Shown here: piece after piece, positions 38,246 to 45,892 of the stretch | How the letters are laid out: every line of letters begins with the position of its first letter | Position numbering within the stretch: position 1 is the stretch's first letter | Assembly: GCF_002218065.1 (NCBI RefSeq) | Contig: NZ_BDUB01000001.1 | Coordinates: 3,443,270 to 3,507,269, forward strand | Origin: Nodularia sp. NIES-3585 | Lineage (GTDB): Bacteria > Cyanobacteriota > Cyanobacteriia > Cyanobacteriales > Nostocaceae | Direction of reading: 5' to 3' | DNA length: 64,000 nt | Program-made: the position numbers and the translations under genes | The notes under the pieces: generated by a model | Databases searched by the model: none | Told to the model about the DNA's origin: nothing | Seen by the model: only the letters and a program-made list of their open reading frames with translations

Positions 38246-39499
38246 CTATGAATTTTTTTGAGGCAAATAACCCTCAACTAAACAATCAGAACCGACTACA
38301 CGCCAACGAACCCGTTCCAAGGTCAGAGCTTCGCTCATGATGGTAAAACCTAAATCACCTACAGGTGTAGCAGCATGACTACCACCAATGATTTTAGGAG
38401 CAATAAAAGCCAGAATTTTTTGTACTGCACCTTGAGCGATCGCACTGGCGGCCAAAGTGCCACCACACTCCCATAGCACGCTACAAAAACCGCGATCGTA
38501 TAAATTGGTCATTACCAACTCTGGTGTCAGGGATGCTAATTCCACCACCTCAACCCCCTGTTGGCGCAAGAAATCTTGAAAATCCGGTGAGCTTCCCTCC
38601 TCTGTCAACACCAAAGTGGGAGCTTCCGCAGTTTGCCACAAGCGGGCATCTTCAGGCAAGTTGAGCTGACGACTCATCACCACCCGCAGGGGATTATGCG
38701 CTCCTACCTGATGACTAGTTAAGTAAGGATTATCTTTGCGGACTGTATTCCCACCGACAATTATGGCATCGCATCCTGCCCGTAGTTGATGAACTTCACT
38801 ACGGGCATCTTGATTTGTTACCCAAGCACTGTGACCAGAGGTAGTAGCAATTTTGCCATCTAAAGTCATGGCATATTTCAAAATCCCCAAAGGTCGTTTA
38901 TACAGAATGCGGTGGATAAAAGCTTCATTGAGTTGATAACAGGCTTCGGCTTCTACTCCTACAACCACCTCCACACCAGCCGCACGTAAACGGGCAATAC
39001 CTCCGCCACCCACCAAGGGATTCGGGTCAACTATACCAACGACTACCTTAGCCACACCAGCGGCGATTAACGCTTCCGAACAAGGGGGAGTGCGTCCATG
39101 ATGATTACAAGGTTCAAGATTGACGTAGACTGTGGCACCACGAGCGCGATTTTCTTCTGTCGAGTCCGCGCCCACACCTGCTGCTTTCAAGGCAAAAACT
39201 TCTGCATGAGGTTCACCCGCACAAGGATGAAACCCTTCCCCAACTATTTCTCCATCTTTGACAATAACCGCCCCCACGAGGGGATTAGGTGAAGTGCGAC
39301 CCAAAGCAAGGCGCGCCAGTGCTAAACACCGTTGCATCATCGCCCGGTCAAAGTCACTGCCTATGTTCTGTCTCTGTGCTGAATCAGATTCAACTGGCGA
39401 TCGCGGAGGGCTTTTGTCAGTTTGCAACATCAGCCCATTTTCCTGAGTATCATTGGTTAGAGATATATTTGCTTGAGCAACCACTGGGAAATTATCCAT
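38246..39499 (-). CDS. ribD: Riboflavin biosynthesis protein RibD
   Basis: This bifunctional enzyme deaminates and then reduces the pyrimidine intermediate in riboflavin synthesis. The 417-aa protein has the zinc deaminase motifs GEPHAEVFAL and NLEPCNHHGRTPPCSEALIAAG (about 120-160) and a C-terminal reductase domain (PLGILKYAMTLDGKIATTSG, IIVGGNTVRKDNPYLT, FIAPKIIGG). A roughly 50-residue N-terminal extension precedes the catalytic core. The frame opens with a TTG at 39520; the first ATG at 39499 is chosen. Confidence 0.93.
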   Translation of the reverse strand: MDNFPVVAQANISLTNDTQENGLMLQTDKSPPRSPVESDSAQRQNIGSDFDRAMMQRCLALARLALGRTSPNPLVGAVIVKDGEIVGEGFHPCAGEPHAEVFALKAAGVGADSTEENRARGATVYVNLEPCNHHGRTPPCSEALIAAGVAKVVVGIVDPNPLVGGGGIARLRAAGVEVVVGVEAEACYQLNEAFIHRILYKRPLGILKYAMTLDGKIATTSGHSAWVTNQDARSEVHQLRAGCDAIIVGGNTVRKDNPYLTSHQVGAHNPLRVVMSRQLNLPEDARLWQTAEAPTLVLTEEGSSPDFQDFLRQQGVEVVELASLTPELVMTNLYDRGFCSVLWECGGTLAASAIAQGAVQKILAFIAPKIIGGSHAATPVGDLGFTIMSEALTLERVRWRVVGSDCLVEGYLPQKNS

Positions 39500-40060
39500 A
39501 ATTTTGGGCGGTACTTTCAATATTTTGCACGCTAGCTGCTGTGATGTTGATACTTCAACAGTAATATCCAGGTTGATTGTTGGCTATGTGGTATCTTACT
39601 CAACTCTAGCGTGAGTCAAAATTGCCAGTGCTTACCTAAGTATGAAGCCCAGGTATTTCTCAAAAATAGACAGAACCTTCTCCTAACAGACGGACTTCAA
39701 ATAGCTCCTCTTGTTTTGGCATCTCGTTTATAACTTGGTTTACTTAATTGATAAAGTTAGTTTCAGCTAAATTTATCAAATTAAACTAAGTAAGTTGGCG
39801 AGAAAAATTCTAGGTATATGAATAAATATAGATTATCCGTAGGGTGTGTTATGCCGCAGGCTAACGCACCTTGAATTGTTGATTATTCGTTGTCTCCTCT
39901 GCTATTTTCGCCTCAATTATTTCTTTTGGAGATAGGTGATAAATTCCTTTTTTTTTAGGCTTTTTTGCAGATTGATGTTTCGCGATTTGATTTTATCTTT
40001 ATATTGCGGAATTTTCGGTTTTCCTAAAAATTTTTCCCAATGTTGTTTCCAGGCTTGTAT
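39500..40060. other. Intergenic region ribD-mreD
   Basis: There are 561 bp between two minus-strand genes. A dispersed unit, gtagggtgtgttatgccgca, followed by ggctaacgcacc lies at about 39839-39870 (see 52279-52358 for a fuller copy). A run of eight t at about 39950 is notable. No ORF is supported. Confidence 0.5.
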
Positions 40061-40699
40061 TTACCCCTGCTCTAACAATTTCATCTTTTGCCACCAAAGA
40101 TTTAAGGGATAATAAATTACAGGGGCCCAAAGACTATTAAGAATGGCAGAAGCCAGAGCCACCCGTTGATAATATGCCCAAATAGATGAGACTTGGCGTA
40201 GACTTTGCCCCCCTTCGGCATAGCTCATCAAAGTTAATTGCAATCCAAAAATAGTTTCTGCCACAACTGCCATCACAAAGACAATTAAGGCAATAGAAAT
40301 AAAATCTTCTTCCATAAAACGCTGCTTTTGCAACAAAGCAGTCAAAAACCCTACAAAACCCAAAGTAATCGCATGGGTAGGATCAGGTGATGTCATAGCA
40401 TCTTGAAGTAGTCCCAGAACTATACCGGCTAACATTCCTTCCCAGACAGAGCGCTTCACACTCCAAGCCACCACCCAAATTAACAGCCAATTAGGCCCAA
40501 TTCCCAATAATTCCATTCCCAAAAAGCGGGTTGGTAACATAAGTAAACAAAACAGCACCGACCCAACAGTTACTGCCCAATTCAGCAGTTTACGTATACC
40601 GGGATGCCAGCGCTCAAGAGGCTTATTTAACATTTTCAATCTTCGCTGTGGCGTTCTGGGCTTACTATGCCTGCTACCGCTAAATGAAGGCATCTTCAT
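40061..40699 (-). CDS. mreD: Rod shape-determining protein MreD
   Basis: The 212-aa membrane protein is third in the mreBCD order. It has an unusually basic N-terminus (about 50 residues), then about five hydrophobic segments (SVLFCLLMLPTRFLGMELLG, LLIWVVAWSVKRSVWEGMLA, ITLGFVGFLTAL, IALIVFVMAVVAETIFGLQL). MreD anchors the elongasome that guides lateral cell-wall synthesis. Assignment rests on position after mreC and on the membrane pattern, since MreD sequences diverge strongly. Confidence 0.85.
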   Translation of the reverse strand: MKMPSFSGSRHSKPRTPQRRLKMLNKPLERWHPGIRKLLNWAVTVGSVLFCLLMLPTRFLGMELLGIGPNWLLIWVVAWSVKRSVWEGMLAGIVLGLLQDAMTSPDPTHAITLGFVGFLTALLQKQRFMEEDFISIALIVFVMAVVAETIFGLQLTLMSYAEGGQSLRQVSSIWAYYQRVALASAILNSLWAPVIYYPLNLWWQKMKLLEQG

Positions 40700-40767
40700 T
40701 ATTTTGAGATATTTTAAATAATCTAACTAAACTTTTGGTTTGCCAATTCTGGGTTTGTGGGCTATGC

Positions 40768-41532
40768 CTAATCAGGATCTTGCGCGAAGGGATATACAGC
40801 TACCCAATCTAATGACAGTATCGGCGGGAAAAGCTCAACTTTTGCCACTGATGCTGGAGATTGCTTTAAATCTAGAGACTTAACTCGTCCGACTGGCACA
40901 CCAGCAGGAAATCTCTGACTATAGGTAGATGTAGAAATTAAATCTCCTACTTGAACATTGGGAACTTTTTCATAAAACTCCAGCACAGCTTCCGCCGAAG
41001 CATCTCCCCGTAAAACACCCTTAGCTGAGGTGCGGTTAATTGTTACACCCACTTGACTCTTGAGGTCACTAATGAGCAACACACGACTAGTATTAGGAGT
41101 TACGCTCTCTACCAAACCCACCAAGCCGCCATCAGTTTTAACAATAAAGCCTTCTTCAATCCCCGCATTCGAGCCACGATTCAGGGTTACTTGTTGCCAC
41201 CAGTGGTCAGCACTGCGTCCCACTACCCGCGCTGGAATGGGGCGCGATGTCAGGGGCGCTTTCTCAACGTAGCCTAATAAATCTTGTAGCTTTTCGTTTT
41301 GATTTTCTAAATCAGCTATGCGCGTTTGCAATTCCAAGAAGCGGGCATCATTCAGACGTTCTTCTGGACTTGGGCTTGACTGTAACATTTCAAACGGACG
41401 GCTGACGACTTGGTACATTTCTCGAAGTAAATGACCCTGAGTTTGTCTCAACATCCAGGCACTACTCACCACTACAGTTAGTAACCCGATTTGTAGTAAT
41501 TTCCGATCCCACCAACGACGTGAAGTAACCAT
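40768..41532 (-). CDS. mreC: Rod shape-determining protein MreC
   Basis: The 254-aa protein has one N-terminal membrane helix (LLQIGLLTVVVSSAWML), a coiled coil (ELQTRIADLENQNEKLQDLL) and the periplasmic MreC beta-domain with ARVVGRSADHWWQQVTLNRG, SNAGIEEGFIVKTDGGLVG and VGRVKSLDL. It links cytoplasmic MreB to periplasmic synthases. It lies 94 bp after mreB and 68 bp before mreD on the same strand. Confidence 0.93.
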   Translation of the reverse strand: MVTSRRWWDRKLLQIGLLTVVVSSAWMLRQTQGHLLREMYQVVSRPFEMLQSSPSPEERLNDARFLELQTRIADLENQNEKLQDLLGYVEKAPLTSRPIPARVVGRSADHWWQQVTLNRGSNAGIEEGFIVKTDGGLVGLVESVTPNTSRVLLISDLKSQVGVTINRTSAKGVLRGDASAEAVLEFYEKVPNVQVGDLISTSTYSQRFPAGVPVGRVKSLDLKQSPASVAKVELFPPILSLDWVAVYPFAQDPD

Positions 41533-41626
41533 TTATACCTAATTTTATAAATGCACAAGATATTAGATTCTATTTATATGAAACCCAAATCCAACCCAAA
41601 TAGAACCCAATATCTGATATTTCTAA

Positions 41627-42670
41627 CTACGTATTGCGAAAACGCCCACTGAAAACACGTTCTAGCTGTTTAAAGTTTTCTAACACACGACCTGTTCCCA
41701 AGACAACACAACAGAGAGGATCAGCGGCAATGTGAGTCACAATTCCGGTTTCATGGCTAATTAGGGTATCTATGCCTTTGAGCAAAGCACCACCACCAGC
41801 TAACATAATCCCTCTATCAATAATGTCTGAGGCTAATTCTGGAGGCGTGCGTTCCAGTGTCCGCTTCACAGCTTCTATGATCACTGATAGCGGTTCCAAC
41901 ATACACTCACGAATTTCTGCCCCTTTGAGTGTGACAGTTCTTGGTAAACCAGAAAGCAAGTGTAAGCCTCTAACTTCCATCATCGCATCATCCTGGTCAT
42001 TAGTCGGATAAGCCGAACCAATGCGAATCTTAATATCTTCAGCAGTTCGTTCTCCAATCACCAAATTATGCATTTTTTTGAGATAGACAATGATGGCTTC
42101 AGTTAGTTCATCACCAGCGATGCGTACTGATTCGCTGATGACAGTACCCTGGAGACTCAGCACTGCAACTTCTGTTGTGCCGCCACCAATATCAATAATC
42201 ATATTGCCTGTTGCCTCGGAAACAGGTAGCCCAGCGCCTATTGCAGCTGCTATTGGCTCATCAATTAAATACACTTCTCTGGCTCCAGCTTGGGCGGCTG
42301 CATCCATCACAGCCCGTCTTTCTACCCCTGTAACACCGCTGGGTATACCAATGACAATTCGAGGTAGAATTAGGGATCTACCCTCATTTACCCGCTGGAT
42401 AAAGTGTTTTAACATCAGCTCGGCTGTGTCAAAATCAGCGATTACACCATCACGCAAAGGACGAAGGGCAATCACGTTTCCAGGTGTACGTCCGAGCATT
42501 TTTTTGGCTTCTTCTCCCACTGCCAATGCTACCTTTTCGTTTTGATCAATAGCAACTACAGAAGGTTCTTGGAGTACAATACCTTTACCAGATACATAAA
42601 CTAGGGTGTTGGCAGTACCGAGGTCGATACCCATGTCCCATGATGAGCGAAAGTTCCTAAAAAGCCCCAC
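41627..42670 (-). CDS. mreB: Rod shape-determining protein MreB
   Basis: This is an actin-like ATPase of 347 aa that forms membrane-bound filaments directing wall growth. Motifs: phosphate-1 [28 protein letters not shown], phosphate-2 [17 protein letters not shown], and the adenosine motif [15 protein letters not shown]. The start codon at 42668-42670 is GTG (giving MGLFRNF). It is first of mreB-mreC-mreD and divergent from ssb, with 329 bp between. Confidence 0.96.
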   Translation of the reverse strand: MGLFRNFRSSWDMGIDLGTANTLVYVSGKGIVLQEPSVVAIDQNEKVALAVGEEAKKMLGRTPGNVIALRPLRDGVIADFDTAELMLKHFIQRVNEGRSLILPRIVIGIPSGVTGVERRAVMDAAAQAGAREVYLIDEPIAAAIGAGLPVSEATGNMIIDIGGGTTEVAVLSLQGTVISESVRIAGDELTEAIIVYLKKMHNLVIGERTAEDIKIRIGSAYPTNDQDDAMMEVRGLHLLSGLPRTVTLKGAEIRECMLEPLSVIIEAVKRTLERTPPELASDIIDRGIMLAGGGALLKGIDTLISHETGIVTHIAADPLCCVVLGTGRVLENFKQLERVFSGRFRNT

Positions 42671-42999
42671 GCGTCTCTACACCCCTTGTTGGCGATATTT
42701 GTTGAAAAACTGTTAGAGTTAATAGTGCTGGATCTTATTATGTTTTTTACCTGGAGTCTAGCAGGTAAGCTATTTTCTCAGAACCTTTAGCGATTATGAC
42801 TAAAACTTAGGTATTCATGTTGCTAATATTCTCTAACTACTTCTATATATCCGTATAGATTTTGAATTTCTCCAAGGCATTTTTCCCAATTTTATACGCA
42901 GGTACACTGTTAAGTTTTTAACATATTTTCAATAGCTCCACAATTCGTTATGATAAAAATCAAAATATAGAAGTAAGTTTGTACTAAAAGGTCATACCC
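42671..42999. other. Divergent promoter region mreB / ssb
   Basis: There are 329 AT-rich bases with no ORF. It holds the promoters of both genes and the LexA-like box at 42972-42985. Confidence 0.5.
42972..42985. promoter_or_regulatory. LexA-like box upstream of ssb
   Basis: AGTAAGTTTGTACT matches the Anabaena LexA consensus RGTACNNNDGTWCB, as I remember it, at all but one fixed position (A for C at position 5). It lies 14 bp before the ssb start codon, a plausible repressor position. Confidence 0.45.
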
Positions 43000-43362
43000 A
43001 TGAGCATTAACATTGTCACCCTTGTTGGTCGTGTCGGCGGCGATCCAGATATTAAATATTTTGAGTCCGGTACAGTAAAGTGTAGATTAACATTAGCGGT
43101 TGATCGTAGATCCCGTAATAGCGATGAACCTGACTGGTTCAATTTAGAATTATGGGGCAAAACCGCAGAGGTAGCCGGCAACTATGTGCGTAAGGGTAAG
43201 CAAATTGCTGTTAAAGGTTCCTTAAGATTTAATACTTGGAGCGATCGCCAAACTGGTGCAAACCGATCTACACCAGTGATTTACGTAGACCAATTAGATT
43301 TGTTAGGTTCCAAGCGAGATGCAGAAGGCGGTATGTCAGATATGCCTTCAGAACACTTTTAA
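43000..43362 (+). CDS. ssb: Single-stranded DNA-binding protein, short form
   Basis: The 120-aa OB-fold protein has MSINIVTLVGRVGGDPDIKY, VDRRSRNSDEPDWFNLELWG and GKQIAVKGSLRFNTW. Unlike typical SSB it has no long linker and no acidic DDDIPF-type tip; it ends MSDMPSEHF, so it may not recruit the usual SSB partners. A short SSB in the same place next to mreB is known in Anabaena PCC 7120 (alr0088, from memory). A LexA-like box lies just upstream. Confidence 0.88.
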   Translation: MSINIVTLVGRVGGDPDIKYFESGTVKCRLTLAVDRRSRNSDEPDWFNLELWGKTAEVAGNYVRKGKQIAVKGSLRFNTWSDRQTGANRSTPVIYVDQLDLLGSKRDAEGGMSDMPSEHF

Positions 43363-43392
43363 TTAAGCATTAAGCATTAATCATTGCCATTC

Positions 43393-43440
43393 ACTAATGA
43401 CTAATGACTAATGACTAATGACTAATAACTAATAACTAAT
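43393..43440. repeat. ACTAATG heptamer tandem repeat
   Basis: Five or so actaatg units followed by actaata units, seven in all. The array extends into the last codons and stop of the minus-strand SIMPL gene, which ends at 43429. Confidence 0.85.
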
Positions 43441-44175
43441 TTGCAGTGTTACCGATGCTTCTACCTGCTGTTCTCCACCAATGACAGGAGTGGAAGCATC
43501 TGCGCTAGCTAACTTAGCCGCTTCAGCACGTTGCAACATAGGTGGTGGGGGCGCACTTGCACCATTAACTTGAATACTTACCACTTCCTTAGCCTGGAAA
43601 CCTAGTGTACTGAAAACAGCATTAGCTTGTTGTTGAGCATTTTGGGTGGCTTGTCTGAGTGCTTGTTGTTGAGCAGAGGCGATCGCCTGATCACTAGCAA
43701 TAAAACTCACACCGTTGATTTGCGTAGCACCGACTTTCACAGCTTCATCTAAAAGCGTACCGGCTTTATCGGTAGCAATGCGAAAACTCACAGTGTTATT
43801 AGCCGTATATCCAGTAATGCGTTGCACATTATCGGTATAACTATAAATTGGATTGAGGCGGATACCAGTAGTTTGTAATTTTTCCACATTGCGGTTTTTG
43901 AGCAAAGCGACCACAGCTGATGACCGGCGAGCCGCGTCTTGTTGTGCTTCCTCTGCCGTTTTACCCTGAACTTCCACAGACATACTGACTTGTGTCAGGC
44001 TAGTAGGAATAGTTTCCACACCGCGACCACTAACTGTCAGAGTTCGCAACAAATTTTCTTTTTCTTGGGCTAACCCAGCCGGGATAAAAATTAGACATAA
44101 TACCAAAGCTAATGGTAAAGTTTTCCAACAGTTCCCAGCCCGAAACCGAGAACCGGATAAAGCGGCTCCATACAT
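43429..44175 (-). CDS. SIMPL domain-containing protein (DUF541)
   Basis: This is a periplasmic protein of 248 aa with a signal peptide (LPLALVLCLIFIPAGLAQEK) and the SIMPL pattern: LTVSGRGVETIPTSLTQVSM, EVQGKTAEEAQQDAARRSSA, LKNRNVEKLQTTGIRLNPIY and a C-terminal VTLQISY. The SIMPL family forms oligomeric beta-rich particles of unclear role in oxidative or envelope stress. The ATG at 44173-44175 is preceded by GAGGAGtgcaa, better than the frame's first start at 44220. Its stop lies inside a heptamer repeat. Confidence 0.85.
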   Translation of the reverse strand: MYGAALSGSRFRAGNCWKTLPLALVLCLIFIPAGLAQEKENLLRTLTVSGRGVETIPTSLTQVSMSVEVQGKTAEEAQQDAARRSSAVVALLKNRNVEKLQTTGIRLNPIYSYTDNVQRITGYTANNTVSFRIATDKAGTLLDEAVKVGATQINGVSFIASDQAIASAQQQALRQATQNAQQQANAVFSTLGFQAKEVVSIQVNGASAPPPPMLQRAEAAKLASADASTPVIGGEQQVEASVTLQISY

Positions 44176-44322
44176 AAAATTTGCACTCCTCTGAAAACAT
44201 TTGACATCTGCTAACAGCACTTTCTGATATGTTCTTACTTTGACACTGCCATAGTCTGAAGTAGGAACTGTTACATTTTTGGAAACTAAAAAAATTAAAT
44301 TAAAACCTGTGGAGATTCCTAA

Positions 44323-44367
44323 ATGGCATATTGGCTGCTAAAAACTGAACCCAAAAAATATTCTTAC
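44323..44367 (+). pseudogene. EVE-domain gene, N-terminal remnant
   Basis: After a GGAGattccta ribosome binding site, ATG at 44323 starts MAYWLLKTEPKKYSY, which matches the start of EVE-domain proteins (MAYWLLKTEPxxYSY). The frame then runs directly into the left end of the TnpB element at about 44368. The matching C-terminal codons lie beyond the element at 45699-45797; about 100 internal codons are missing. Confidence 0.75.
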
Positions 44368-44520
44368 CGAAAAACTGGGTTTAAAGCCCCGTCCTTCTAG
44401 GACGGCTTTTCTTCTGTGTAGCCTATCAATCCAGTTTTCAATCAACTGAATCATCGTTTTGCGCTGTTGTTGAGCAACTCTACTAAGCCTTTCGAGCCTT
44501 TGAGGGTCAAAATAATTCAT
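44338..44520 (-). CDS. Small ribbon-helix-helix-like ORF divergent from tnpB
   Basis: ATG at 44518-44520, 15 bp from the tnpB start on the opposite strand, opens 60 codons beginning MNYFDPQRLERLSRVAQQQR followed by KTMIQLIENWIDRLH. The spacing of hydrophobic residues resembles a CopG/Arc ribbon-helix-helix domain. The last 20 codons run through the left-end hairpin and out into flanking DNA, so the native C-terminus is uncertain. It might regulate the element or be non-functional; no experiment-based family is known to me. Confidence 0.45.
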   Translation of the reverse strand: MNYFDPQRLERLSRVAQQQRKTMIQLIENWIDRLHRRKAVLEGRGFKPSFSVRIFFGFSF

Positions 44521-45700
44521 GGTATCATAGATACTATGAGGACACTAAAGTTTAAGCTTTATCAACACAAGCGGAATAGATACCTCAAGCGCATGATTAA
44601 TGCTTCTGGGGTAATCTATAATCATGCAATTGCCCTACACAAACGATACTATCGAATGTGGGGTAAGCACTTAGGTTGTGCCAAACTTCAGTCTCATATT
44701 GCCAAATTAAGAAAGCGTAATCCGTTTTGGCAATCAGTAGGTTCTCAAGCAGTACAAAATATTTGCCAACGCATTGAGAAAGCCTACCAACTATTTTTTC
44801 AACACCACAAAAAAGGAGTTAGACCCCCAGGATTTAAGAAAGTCAAAAAGTATAAATCATTCACCCTTAAACAAGCAGGTTATAAGTTTTTGGGTGGCAA
44901 CAGAGTGAAAATTGGTCATCGAGTCTATCAATTTTGGCAGTCGAGAGAAATAGAGGGAACAGTCAAAACTCTCACCATTAAACGCACACCATTGGGTGAG
45001 TTGTTCATGGTTGTAGTTGTTGATGAAGGTGGTAAACCCAAAGTTGAAGTCAAGACAGGTAAAATCGCTGGCTTTGACTTTGGTTTAAAAACATTTCTCA
45101 CTTGCTCCGATGGCACAAAAGTTGAATCTCCCCAATTTTTCAAACAATCGCTTCATCTGATTAAAAAAGCTCACAGACACCACTGTGCAAAGTCCAAAGG
45201 GTCGGCTAATCGTGAAAGAGCTAGAAAGAATCTGGTACGCAGGTATGAAGATATTTCTCACAAAAGACGCGATTGGTTTTGGAAATTAGCACATGAGTTA
45301 ACTGACAAGTTTGATCTGCTGTGTTTTGAAACCTTAAACCTCTTGGGGATGCAACGTCTTTGGGGGAGAAAAATATCAGACCTAGCTTTTGGCGAATTTC
45401 TGCAAATCTTAGAATGGGTGGCTCAAAAGAAGAACAAACGTGTGATATTTATTGACCGATGGTATCCCAGCAGTAAGACTTGTGCTAATTGTGGACATCT
45501 TTTAGACAGTTTAGATTTGTCAGTTAGACAGTGGCGTTGTCCCTCTTGTCAGTCAGTCAACTCCAGAGATGAGAACGCCGCGCTTAATATTAAAATGGTT
45601 GGGGCATCAACCATCGGGTTAGGCGATGTCAGACAGGCTTTGCCTGCAATCGCTGTTTGAGCCGAGAATCCCCATGCCTTTAGGCTGGGGAGTATGTCAA
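44368..45700 (+). mobile_element. IS200/IS605-type element carrying only tnpB
   Basis: The left end lies right after a TTAC tetranucleotide (44364-44367), and a hairpin aaagccccgtcc/ggacggcttt sits at 44383-44409. The right end has the hairpin CCCC-atGCCTTTAGGCt-GGGG at 45670-45690 followed by agtatgtcaa. No tnpA is present, so the element cannot move unaided. It interrupts an EVE-domain gene. No target duplication is expected for this family. Exact ends are inferred to within a few bases. Confidence 0.75.
44536..45660 (+). CDS. tnpB: RNA-guided endonuclease TnpB (IS605 OrfB)
   Basis: The 374-aa protein from MRTLKFKLYQHKRNRYLKRM is TnpB, ancestor-type of Cas12. The RuvC catalytic residues look intact: Asp in IAGFDFGLKTFLTC, Glu in LLCFETLNLLGM, and Asp in SVNSRDENAALNIK; a zinc ribbon CANCG ... 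CPSC lies between the last two. TnpB cleaves DNA matching the sequence next to the right end, guided by an RNA from its own 3' end. The frame opens earlier at 44467, but the ATG at 44536 gives the family N-terminus. The protein appears active. Confidence 0.9.
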   Translation: MRTLKFKLYQHKRNRYLKRMINASGVIYNHAIALHKRYYRMWGKHLGCAKLQSHIAKLRKRNPFWQSVGSQAVQNICQRIEKAYQLFFQHHKKGVRPPGFKKVKKYKSFTLKQAGYKFLGGNRVKIGHRVYQFWQSREIEGTVKTLTIKRTPLGELFMVVVVDEGGKPKVEVKTGKIAGFDFGLKTFLTCSDGTKVESPQFFKQSLHLIKKAHRHHCAKSKGSANRERARKNLVRRYEDISHKRRDWFWKLAHELTDKFDLLCFETLNLLGMQRLWGRKISDLAFGEFLQILEWVAQKKNKRVIFIDRWYPSSKTCANCGHLLDSLDLSVRQWRCPSCQSVNSRDENAALNIKMVGASTIGLGDVRQALPAIAV

Positions 45701-45720
45701 AGACTTTGACTTGCTGCGGC
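45560..45720 (+). ncRNA. Probable omega RNA of the TnpB element
   Basis: In IS200/IS605 elements the guide RNA overlaps the tnpB 3' end, includes the right-end hairpin (here 45670-45690) and ends in a guide copied from flanking DNA. The guide would be about bases 45701-45720, which are codons of the broken EVE gene. Boundaries are inferred from family knowledge and are only approximate. Confidence 0.4.
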
Positions 45721-45797
45721 TTCCTAGACTGTCTGTTGTGCCAGTATCCGAATTTTATTGGCAACGCCTGATTGAATTGATTGACAGCACAAAATAA
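45699..45797 (+). pseudogene. EVE-domain gene, C-terminal remnant
   Basis: Directly after the right end the plus strand reads KDFDLLRLPRLSVVPVSEFY and WQRLIELIDSTK, then TAA at 45795-45797. RLPRLSVVPVS.. W is the usual C-terminal block of EVE-domain proteins, which bind modified bases. With the 15 N-terminal codons at 44323 it leaves only about 47 of about 145 codons, so the gene was deleted as well as interrupted. Confidence 0.65.
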
Positions 45798-45892
45798 TTT
45801 AGTAGATATCTTAAAATATATGTTGCTTTCCATAAAGGAGTAAAAATAAGAGAAGGATTTTCGCAGCACACATTAGGATTTTTGCAGAACAT

